Source: Acidimicrobiales bacterium
Lineage (GTDB): Bacteria > Actinomycetota > Acidimicrobiia > Acidimicrobiales > Acidimicrobilacustridaceae
Direction: 5' to 3'
Assembly (NCBI GenBank): GCA_025456085.1
Contig: JALOLF010000048.1
Location: 1-41,391 of the forward strand
DNA: 41,391 bases
Within the stretch, counting starts at the first letter, position 1. Every line of letters begins with the position of its first letter. A program made the position numbers and the translations under genes. Below the pieces are notes generated by a model. It saw only the letters and a list, made by a program, of their open reading frames with translations, searched no databases and was not told where the DNA came from. Positions 8,087 to 14,029 of the stretch are shown piece by piece.

Positions 8087-8172
8087 CCGTGCCGGCCGAC
8101 GCCCTGCCCGTCCTCCTGCTCGGGGTCCCGCTCGCGGTGCTCGCCGCGCTCGAGGGCCTCTGGTCGCCCTGA
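8083..8172 (+). CDS. single-pass membrane microprotein, 29 aa
   Basis: Starts at ATG 8083 overlapping the stop of the 16-residue ORF and ends 9 bases before the next gene. After a short polar start, residues 7-26 are nearly all hydrophobic (ALPVLLLGVPLAVLAALEGL), enough for one membrane helix, followed by Trp-Ser-Pro. It is too short for normal gene callers. Its place between a thioredoxin-like membrane protein and a polytopic membrane protein suggests a small subunit of a membrane complex. No family is recognised. Confidence 0.5.
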   Translation: MTVPADALPVLLLGVPLAVLAALEGLWSP

Positions 8173-8181
8173 GGGGAGTCG

Positions 8182-8790
8182 ATGCTGGCGAGCATCACCC
8201 CGCTCGGGGAGCGGGGACGGCAGAACCGATGGGGTGCGACCATGGCGGCGTTCGTCGCGGGCTCGGTCGTGGGCGGCGCGCTGGTGGGGGGCCTGCTGGG
8301 CCTGCTGGGTCAGGCGTTGGCCGGCCTCTCCGGGGGGGTGTCCCCGGGGGGGGCGCTCGTGGTGCTGGCCGTCGCCGCGGTCGTGGGCCTGCTCGCGGAC
8401 TTCCACGTCGGTGGCGCCCGTGTGCCCACGGTGCATCGCCAGGTCGACGAGCGCTGGCTCGACACCTACCGGGGGTGGGTCTACGGCTTCGGGTTCGGCT
8501 TCCAGCTCGGCACCGGCGTGCTCACCATCGTGAGTGGCTCGATCCAGTACGTCGTCTGGCTGGCCGCCTTCCTCACCGGATCGTGGGCGGCGGGCCTGCT
8601 GCTCGGGGTGGTGTTCGGCCTGGCCCGGGCGCTGCCTCAACTGGCCGCCCGAGGGGCGGTGCACCCGGAAGGGGTGCGCGATCTGGTACAAGGTGCTCTT
8701 CGTTGGAAGTCGCCCGTGACGCGCGCGGCCCGGATCGCCCAAGGGGCGGCCGCCGGGATCGCCGTCGTCCTCGCCTCGGGGGTGGTCTGA
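8182..8790 (+). CDS. polytopic membrane protein, unknown function (202 aa)
   Basis: An integral membrane protein with about five or six hydrophobic segments (roughly residues 20-50, 57-75, 100-122, 124-150 and 183-202). The N-terminus, MLASITPLGERGRQNRW, has the look of a conserved cytoplasmic lead. A charged loop VHRQVDERWLDTYRGWVYGFGFGFQLG lies in the middle. It contains no cysteines, so it is probably not a thiol-redox carrier itself. I do not recognise a named family. A distant CcdA/DsbD- or transporter-like role is only a guess. The ATG at 8182 is preceded by GAGGGGAG. It is embedded in the MauE-like operon and the next gene starts two bases after its stop if the CTG start is right. Confidence 0.8.
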   Translation: MLASITPLGERGRQNRWGATMAAFVAGSVVGGALVGGLLGLLGQALAGLSGGVSPGGALVVLAVAAVVGLLADFHVGGARVPTVHRQVDERWLDTYRGWVYGFGFGFQLGTGVLTIVSGSIQYVVWLAAFLTGSWAAGLLLGVVFGLARALPQLAARGAVHPEGVRDLVQGALRWKSPVTRAARIAQGAAAGIAVVLASGVV

Positions 8791-8791
8791 A

Positions 8792-9289
8792 CTGGAACTC
8801 AGTGGCTTCGGCATCTCGACGGACCTCCCGGTCGGCTGGGAGGGACGCATCAGCAAGCGGGACGAAGCGCCGGCTCCCACGCCGACGGACGACGTCCCCG
8901 GTGCCCGTCCCGCCGCGGTGGAGCGCACCTTCCCCGTGGTGCACCTGGCCAACTTCGGCCTCCCCGAGACCAGGGGCGACTTCGGCGCCGGGGCGGTGGA
9001 GCTCATGGGCCCGCAGAACCTGCTCGTCGTGCTCTTCGAGTACGGCGAGGAGTCGCTCGGCATGCCCCTGTTCGCGCAGCAGGGTCTGCCCCGTGTGCTC
9101 ACGCCCGAGCTCTTCGGCCCCAACCAGCTGCAGCGCGGCATCGAGGGCCAGGCGGGCTACCAGGTCTTTTTCACCGAGGGCGACCGGCCCTTCTGCCTCT
9201 ACGTCGTGCTCGGGGCCCAGACCATGGCTCGACGACTCGTCCCCCAGGCCAACCAGGTCCTCACGGCCACGACCATCACTCCGAGGTGA
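8792..9289 (+). CDS. conserved-looking hypothetical protein with probable CTG start
   Basis: The frame ends at 9289, where TGA overlaps the GTG of the next gene. The first ATG/GTG/TTG codon in frame is the GTG at 8918, but coding-like sequence (ELSGFGISTDLPVGWEGRI) extends up to the stop of the previous gene. No ATG, GTG or TTG lies within this extension. The CTG at 8792, two bases after the previous stop and with a G-rich stretch 8-12 bases upstream, is therefore the best start, giving 165 residues. The protein is soluble-looking, with an N-terminal strand-rich part, a Pro/Asp linker and a C-terminal alpha/beta part (LLVVLFEYGEES, VFFTEGDRPFCLYVVLG). No family is recognised. It is immediately upstream of, and coupled to, the Cys-rich Tat protein, so it may be a chaperone or partner for it. 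Confidence 0.65.
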   Translation: MELSGFGISTDLPVGWEGRISKRDEAPAPTPTDDVPGARPAAVERTFPVVHLANFGLPETRGDFGAGAVELMGPQNLLVVLFEYGEESLGMPLFAQQGLPRVLTPELFGPNQLQRGIEGQAGYQVFFTEGDRPFCLYVVLGAQTMARRLVPQANQVLTATTITPR

Positions 9290-10890
9290 CCATGCTCGTG
9301 CAACAACCCACCGAGGGCGTCGTGGACGGCGACCCGGCGCGTGGCGCCACTGGAGCGCTCGACACGCCGGCGGCGTCGAGGACCCTCGACCCGGGGTCGG
9401 TGCTGGGACGCCGGGTCACGTTGTCCCAGCGCATCGTGCGCCGGCTCACCAACTCCCTCGACGGCAGGACGAACCGACGCGGCTTCCTGACCCGGGTGGC
9501 GGTGGTGGCCTCGGCGCTGAGCGTCGATCCGTTCGGGTTCGTGTTCCGACCTCGGACCGCCTACGCCAGCGTGTGCGGACCGGCCTCGACGTGCGGTGAG
9601 GGGTGGTCGGTGTTCTGCTGCACCATCAACGCCGGCCGCAACGAGTGCCCGCCGGGCAGCTTCATCGCCGGCTGGTGGAAGGCCGACAGCTCGTCGTGGT
9701 GCGGTGGCCGGGCCCGCTACTACGTCGACTGCAACGCCTCCTGCTCGAGCCCCTGCACCTGCTACTGCCCGACCGGCACGTGCGACAACCGCCGCACCTG
9801 CTGCAACCAGTTCCGCTACGGGCAGTGCAACCAACAGATCGCCTGCTACGGCCCGGTCGTGTGCCGCCTCGTGAGCTGCACGGCGCCCTACCTGTGGGAC
9901 GCCTCGTGCACGACCACGCTGGCCGTCTCCAACGCCACCGCCGAGCACTCGGCGCCGTGCGTGGCCGAGCCGCCCCAGGTCAACCCGCCGCCGCCACCGC
10001 CGCCGCCCAGCATCCTGTTCGGCCCGGGCGTGGGCAACAACGCCGACGGTCGTCTCGAGGTGTTCATGACGGGCGCCGACAAGCGGCTCTCCCACACGTG
10101 GCAGAACTCGCCGAACGGCGGTTGGGCGTCGTGGCGGTCCTTCGACGGTTGGGCGGTTGGTTCACCCGGCGTCGCCGCCAACGCCGACGGCCGCCTGGAG
10201 GTGTTCTACGTAGGCACCGACTTCCGCATCTGGCACCACTGGCAGGTCACCGCAGGCGGTGCCTGGTCGGCGTCCTCGGCCCTCGACCGCAACCGGACCT
10301 GGCCCGACCGGGGTGCGGTCGCCGCGGCCCGCAACGCCGACGGCCGTCTCGAGGTGTTCTGCGTCGGCCGGGACAAGTTGCTGTGGCACTGCTATCAGTA
10401 CGTGCCCAACGGCAACTGGTCGCCGTGGATCCCGCTGGGGTCGGGCAGCTGGCAGTCCAGCGCGGCGCTGGGCGTCAACGCGGATGGCCGCCTCGAGGTC
10501 TTCGTGATCGGCGAGGACGGCCGCCTGTGGCACTCCTGGCAGGTCGTGCCCAACGGCGACTGGTCCGGGTTCCTGCCCCTCGGCAGCCGCACCTGGCCCG
10601 CGGGTACCACGCCCTCGGTCACCCGCAACAAGAGCGGACGGCTCGAGGTCTTCCTCACCGGGGCGGACCGCCAGCTCTGGCACATCTGGCAGGTGGCGCC
10701 CAACAGCGACTGGTCGGGGTGGCTGGCCTTCGGCGGCGGCTGGCGGGGCACCCCCGCGGCCGGCGCCAACGCCGACGGTCGCCTGGAGGTCTTCATCGAG
10801 GACGACGACAAGGCCATCTGGCACGCCTGGCAGGTCCGCCCCGACGGCACGTGGTCGAGCTTCGCCTCGCTCGGCGGGAACTTCGCCTGA
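9286..10890 (+). CDS. Tat-exported MauA-like Cys-rich protein fused to PLL-type propeller
   Basis: A 534-residue exported protein. A long leader of about 60 residues precedes a Tat motif (RRGFL, Arg64-Arg65) and a hydrophobic core, with likely cleavage after A94 (TAYA). Residues 97-225 contain 20 cysteines and resemble the methylamine dehydrogenase light chain, e.g. ECPPG at 120-124, then a Trp pair (130-131), YYVDCNASC, and QIACYG at 184-189. MauA also has a twin-Arg leader, CPPG and a terminal IIWCFG. Here the Trp of that last motif, half of the TTQ cofactor, is Ala186. A Pro-rich linker (226-243) leads to six repeats of about 48 residues, each with NADGRLEVF and W-H-x-W-Q motifs, like PLL/tachylectin-type lectin propellers. 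GTGA overlap with the previous gene. Alignment is by eye. Confidence 0.85.
   Translation: MTMLVQQPTEGVVDGDPARGATGALDTPAASRTLDPGSVLGRRVTLSQRIVRRLTNSLDGRTNRRGFLTRVAVVASALSVDPFGFVFRPRTAYASVCGPASTCGEGWSVFCCTINAGRNECPPGSFIAGWWKADSSSWCGGRARYYVDCNASCSSPCTCYCPTGTCDNRRTCCNQFRYGQCNQQIACYGPVVCRLVSCTAPYLWDASCTTTLAVSNATAEHSAPCVAEPPQVNPPPPPPPPSILFGPGVGNNADGRLEVFMTGADKRLSHTWQNSPNGGWASWRSFDGWAVGSPGVAANADGRLEVFYVGTDFRIWHHWQVTAGGAWSASSALDRNRTWPDRGAVAAARNADGRLEVFCVGRDKLLWHCYQYVPNGNWSPWIPLGSGSWQSSAALGVNADGRLEVFVIGEDGRLWHSWQVVPNGDWSGFLPLGSRTWPAGTTPSVTRNKSGRLEVFLTGADRQLWHIWQVAPNSDWSGWLAFGGGWRGTPAAGANADGRLEVFIEDDDKAIWHAWQVRPDGTWSSFASLGGNFA
10018..10887 (+). repeat. six tandem lectin-propeller repeats (coding)
   Basis: Six in-frame repeats of about 48 codons. 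Each has a conserved N-A-D-G-R-L-E-V-F strand, a D-x-x-L/I-W-H-x-W-Q segment and W-S-x-W/F. The fifth deviates to NKSGRLEVF and the sixth to IEDDDKAIWH. The spacing and motif suggest one propeller blade per repeat. The DNA is also partly repetitive (aacgccgacggtcg variants). Confidence 0.85.
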
Positions 10891-10903
10891 CAGGAGGGGC
10901 TCC

Positions 10904-12025
10904 GTGTTCGGCGTCGCCCGACCCTGTCGGCAGTCGCTCGGTCCGGCCGGGCACCGCGCCTGGATGGCGCACCTGTGCGGACTGTGCCTGCAACTGCGTG
11001 ACCGTGGCGGCCAACCCGCCCGGTTGACCACCAACGTCGACGCCGTGGTCCTGTCGGTGCTGGTGGACGCCCTGCGGGCCGAGCCGCTCGCCACCCGTAC
11101 CGCCGGGCCCTGTGTGCTGCGCGGGTTGCGCCGTGCCGAGGTGGTCGCCCCGGAGCAGCCGGCGGTGCTCCACGCCGCCGCCGTGTCGCTCACCATGGCG
11201 GGGGTGAAGATCGCCGACCACGTCGCCGACGGCGACGGCCTGTTGGCGCACGTGCCGGCGCCGGCCCGATCCGTGGGCGATCGGTGGCGGGAGCTGGGCG
11301 ACGCCCTGGGTGAGGCCGCCGCCTCGCCGTCGGGCGAGCTCGCCGCGGCCGTGGCCCGCTCCACGCGCCGGGAGCGCCTCGGCGTGCCGGACGGTGTGCT
11401 CGACGGCGCGGCACGCTTCGGGTGGTTCGCCGAGCCCACCGAGGATGCTGCGGCGACGGCGTTCGCGCACACCGCGGTGCTGGCCGGCCGCCCCGACGAC
11501 GAGGTCGCCCTGGGGCGACTGGGCCGGGCCTTCGGGCGCATCGTCTACCTGCTCGACGCCGTGGAGGACGAGAGCGACGACCTGGCCGCAGAGCGCTTCA
11601 ACGCGCTCGTGGCCTCGTTCCCGTCGCACGAGCGCGCCGCTGGTGCCGCCGCGTTGTTCCGAGCGGCGCACGGAGAGCTGCGGGCCGGCTTCGAGGCGAT
11701 CGCCTGGGAGCGGGCGGACCTGGCACGCGGCGTCGTGGTCGAGGCGCTGTGGCGGGCCGGTCGCCACCGGTTCGGACCCGACCGCCTCGGGGGCCCGTCG
11801 GCCGAGGACACGGCCGGGTCGTCGTGCCGCTCCGGCGCTGCGCTCGTCGGTTCGGCGGCGATCGTGACGCTGCTGCCCCTCGACGGCTTCGGTCGGCGCC
11901 GCCTGCGTCGCCGTCGCCGCCGCCACGACGACGACGGCGTGCTCTGCGGGTTCTGCTGCTGCGACTGCGACTGCTGCGACTGCGACTGCGACTGCTGCGA
12001 CTGCGACTGCTGCGACTGCGACTGA
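10904..12025 (+). CDS. DUF5685 family protein with Cys/Asp-only tail
   Basis: A 373-residue helical protein starting MFGVARPCRQSLGPAGHRAW and MAHLCGLCLQLRDRGGQPARL, the hallmark N-terminus of DUF5685 with its CGLC motif. The middle (AFGRIVYLLDAVEDESDD) is an Asp-rich helix faintly reminiscent of class I prenyl synthases, which is speculation. After a hydrophobic segment and a poly-Arg stretch, the protein ends in a run from 11954 to 12022 made only of Cys (14) and Asp (9). I recall Cys-rich tails in actinobacterial homologues. The GTG at 10904 has AGGAGGGG at 5 bases. It is the last gene of the MauE-like operon. The CGLC motif and tail suggest a metal- or disulfide-linked role with the redox proteins upstream. 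Confidence 0.87.
   Translation: MFGVARPCRQSLGPAGHRAWMAHLCGLCLQLRDRGGQPARLTTNVDAVVLSVLVDALRAEPLATRTAGPCVLRGLRRAEVVAPEQPAVLHAAAVSLTMAGVKIADHVADGDGLLAHVPAPARSVGDRWRELGDALGEAAASPSGELAAAVARSTRRERLGVPDGVLDGAARFGWFAEPTEDAAATAFAHTAVLAGRPDDEVALGRLGRAFGRIVYLLDAVEDESDDLAAERFNALVASFPSHERAAGAAALFRAAHGELRAGFEAIAWERADLARGVVVEALWRAGRHRFGPDRLGGPSAEDTAGSSCRSGAALVGSAAIVTLLPLDGFGRRRLRRRRRRHDDDGVLCGFCCCDCDCCDCDCDCCDCDCCDCD
11954..12022 (+). repeat. tgc/gac codon repeat encoding a Cys-Asp tail
   Basis: Sixty-nine bases composed solely of tgc and gac codons in irregular order, which looks prone to slippage. In frame it encodes 14 Cys and 9 Asp and ends directly at the stop codon. The antisense reading would give Gln/Ser repeats but is not a plausible gene. 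Confidence 0.9.
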
Positions 12026-12073
12026 GGCGGTGGCGGCCGAGCGCACCACCGGCTCCAGGCCGCCGTGACCCAT

Positions 12074-12127
12074 GGCACGCCGCCGGGGCGAAACCCCGGC
12101 GAGGTGGGCAGCGTCTGGAGTCGTGCC
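12074..12127 (+). terminator. stem-loop structure after the DUF5685 operon
   Basis: An 8-bp perfect stem (CGCCGGGG at 12081-12088 with CCCCGGCG at 12094-12101, loop CGAAA) is enclosed by a 6-bp pair GGCACG/CGTGCC (12074-12079 and 12122-12127). It follows the operon by about 50 bases and lacks a T tract. It could be a terminator or a structured RNA. No known riboswitch is recognised. The rest of the 12026-12231 gap holds the LCP promoter. Confidence 0.45.
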
Positions 12128-12184
12128 GCAGCCGATGCGCGCGCTGCCGGGCGGAGGTGCCCCCGATCGTGTCCGTCTCACCCG

Positions 12185-12190
12185 TATCAT
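12185..12190 (+). promoter_or_regulatory. candidate -10 box for the LCP gene
   Basis: TATCAT, a good match to TANNNT, lies 41 bases before the ATG at 12232. No -35 recognised. A transcript starting here would have a leader of about 35 nt. Confidence 0.4.
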
Positions 12191-12231
12191 CGCCCTGGTC
12201 GCCCACCGCACCCGGTGGCGGCCCTTTGCTG

Positions 12232-13659
12232 ATGGCCAACGACGACCCGACCGACGCCGCCCCGCCTCCCACGCCGCCTGACGTTGCGCAGGACAGGTGG
12301 GCGCGCCTCCAGCAGCTCCCCAGCCAGCAGGAGGCGCCGCTGCACTGGGACCATCGGGCCGGCGGCTTCGTCGAGTCCGCGCCGCCGGCGCGGCCCGCGT
12401 CGCCTGCGCCGCCGATGGGTCCTCCGGTGCGGCCGGCCCGAGCCCGCTCCGCGCCGGTGTTCGCCGATCAGGACCCCACGATGGTCATGGCCCGGCCCAC
12501 CATGGTGGCAGGCGCCGTGCCGCCGGCCCCCGCCCGAGCGCCGCACCCGGCGCCTCACCAGGCAGCGCACCAGGCGCCCCCCGTCGTCCCCGGCCATGCG
12601 CCGGTGCAGCGCGGGTACCCACCCGCCGCCCCGCCCCCGCCCGTGGTCCGGCCGCCGGCGGCTCGCCCCGCTGCGCCGCCGCCGGTCCCTCCCGCACGCA
12701 TCGCCCCGGCGCGTCCGCGACGCCGGCGACGCTGGGGCCGGTGGGTGGCGCTGCTCGTGATCGCCCTGCCCCTGCTGCTCGTCGTCGGCGGGCTGGCGTT
12801 CGCCTGGCAGAAGTTCGAGCAGATCGAGCGTGTCGAGGTCGCCGACGTGCTCTCCCCGGCCTCGGGTCCCGGCACGAACTACCTCATCGTGGGGACCGAC
12901 TCCCGCGAGGGCATCGACCCGGACGACCCCAACGCCGGCGCCTTCCTCGGCGACACCACCACGGGATCGCGCACCGACACCATCATGGTGCTGCGGGTCG
13001 AGGGCGACCGCCAGCAGCTCCTGTCGGTGCCCCGAGACCTGTGGGTGGCCAACCCCGTCACCGGTGAGATGGGTCGCATCAACAGCGTCTACGCCTCGGG
13101 ACCGGCGGCGCTCGTGCAGGCGGTGCAGGGCCTGGGCATCCCGGTGCACCGGTACCTCGAGATCGACTTCGTGAGCTTCGCCGGCCTGGTCGACGCCGTC
13201 GGCGGGGTGACCATCGAGTTCCCGAACCCGGCCAAGGACGACATGTCGGGGCTCTACGTGGAGCAGACCGGACCGGTGCGCCTCGACGGCGAGCAGTCCC
13301 TGGCCTACGTGCGGTCACGCACCTACACCGAGCTGATCGACGGCCAGTGGCAGACCGACCCGACCGCCGACCTGGGACGAACGGAGCGGCAACGGGCCTT
13401 CCTGTCGGCGTTGTTCGCCGAGATCGGCGGTGTCCGAAACCCGGTCGAACTGGCCGATGTGGCCGACTCCCTCAGCGTCGGGGTGCGCATCGACGACGGC
13501 CTCGACTTCTTCGACGCCCTCGGGTTGGCCTGGGACCTGCGCAACTTCGCGCCCGAGTCGGTCGCCCTGCCCGTCTACGGTCGCACCACCAGCGGCGGCG
13601 CCGCCGTCCTGGAGCTCCAGCAGCCCGACGCCGACGCAGTGCTCGCGCAGTTCGGCTGA
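12232..13659 (+). CDS. LytR-CpsA-Psr (LCP) family cell-wall glycopolymer ligase
   Basis: A 475-residue membrane protein. Residues 1-160 form a Pro/Ala-rich cytoplasmic tail, followed by an Arg-rich stop and a transmembrane helix at about 171-193. The LCP catalytic domain follows, with NYLIVGTDSRE, RTDTIMVLRV, LSVPRDLWV, RINSVYA, GGVTIEF, LDGEQSLAYVRSR and DLGRTERQRAF. These contain the conserved Arg and Asp residues that bind polyprenyl-pyrophosphate. LCP enzymes transfer undecaprenyl-linked polymers to peptidoglycan. The cytoplasmic tail carries DPTMVM and PTMVAG Thr motifs of the kind phosphorylated by Ser/Thr kinases in Actinobacteria (inference). The start at ATG 12232 lacks a clear Shine-Dalgarno. 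The TTG at 12226 is an alternative. The much longer open frame upstream is a shadow. Confidence 0.9.
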   Translation: MANDDPTDAAPPPTPPDVAQDRWARLQQLPSQQEAPLHWDHRAGGFVESAPPARPASPAPPMGPPVRPARARSAPVFADQDPTMVMARPTMVAGAVPPAPARAPHPAPHQAAHQAPPVVPGHAPVQRGYPPAAPPPPVVRPPAARPAAPPPVPPARIAPARPRRRRRWGRWVALLVIALPLLLVVGGLAFAWQKFEQIERVEVADVLSPASGPGTNYLIVGTDSREGIDPDDPNAGAFLGDTTTGSRTDTIMVLRVEGDRQQLLSVPRDLWVANPVTGEMGRINSVYASGPAALVQAVQGLGIPVHRYLEIDFVSFAGLVDAVGGVTIEFPNPAKDDMSGLYVEQTGPVRLDGEQSLAYVRSRTYTELIDGQWQTDPTADLGRTERQRAFLSALFAEIGGVRNPVELADVADSLSVGVRIDDGLDFFDALGLAWDLRNFAPESVALPVYGRTTSGGAAVLELQQPDADAVLAQFG

Positions 13660-13668
13660 GCGGCCCGG

Positions 13669-13896
13669 TCAGTACTCCGGGGTGAGCTTGATGAGCTCGA
13701 TGGCCGACAGCGGTCCGTAGTAGTCGTCGTGGTTCTCGGTGCGGAACTGGTAGGCCTTCACCTCCAGCGGGCCGTGCAGCGGGTTCCCGTCGTCGTCGGT
13801 GAACTGCATGTCGACGATGCGGAAGCTCCCAGGCTCGACCGAGATCCAGTTGCCGCCGATGATCACCTTCGAGACGCGGTTCGCCCTGATCGACAT
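13669..13896 (-). CDS. small hypothetical protein (75 aa)
   Basis: Starts at ATG 13896 with GAGGAGG upstream, ends 10 bases from the LCP stop (convergent). The sequence has alternating strand-like segments (VSKVIIGGNWISV, GSFRIVDMQFTDDDGNPLHGP, LEVKAYQFRT) and looks like a compact beta-rich soluble protein. No signal peptide or Cys. The acidic C-terminus ends in Glu-Tyr. I do not recognise a family. Codon use is typical of the window and a TACATT hexamer at 13944-13949 on the minus strand could be its -10. Confidence 0.75.
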   Translation of the reverse strand: MSIRANRVSKVIIGGNWISVEPGSFRIVDMQFTDDDGNPLHGPLEVKAYQFRTENHDDYYGPLSAIELIKLTPEY

Positions 13897-14017
13897 GGTG
13901 CCTCCTCGCTGCGGGGCCCGGACCACCCGGGGAACCCGACAGGAATGTACCGGTGCGGCGCTGCGGGCCGGGGCGGGACCCGTCGGGACGGCCCTCGGTG
14001 TGGCCCACGGCCCCGTC

Positions 14018-14023
14018 TACGAT
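14018..14023 (+). promoter_or_regulatory. candidate -10 box, leaderless kinase-phosphatase gene
   Basis: TACGAT lies exactly 6 bases before the GTG at 14030 and no ribosome site is seen. The pattern supports this GTG as the start, which agrees with where the kinase homology begins. Confidence 0.5.
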
Positions 14024-14029
14024 GGCGAC

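Noticed and set aside
9286..10890. True methylamine dehydrogenase light chain
   Set aside because: The second TTQ Trp motif is replaced by Ala, no mauB heavy chain is present, and a lectin-like propeller is fused at the C-terminus.
11954..12022. Cys/Asp tail as a frameshift artefact
   Set aside because: The frame upstream is a clean DUF5685 protein and the stop immediately follows the run; only tgc and gac codons occur, and I recall Cys-rich tails in related proteins.
11422..12231. N-terminal extension of the LCP protein into the DUF5685 gene
   Set aside because: It overlaps the DUF5685 gene out of frame and is Arg/Pro-rich; the LCP start at 12232 is more plausible.
12026..12231. Known riboswitch (e.g. 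c-di-AMP or cobalamin)
   Set aside because: There are stems but no conserved core sequence that I can match.
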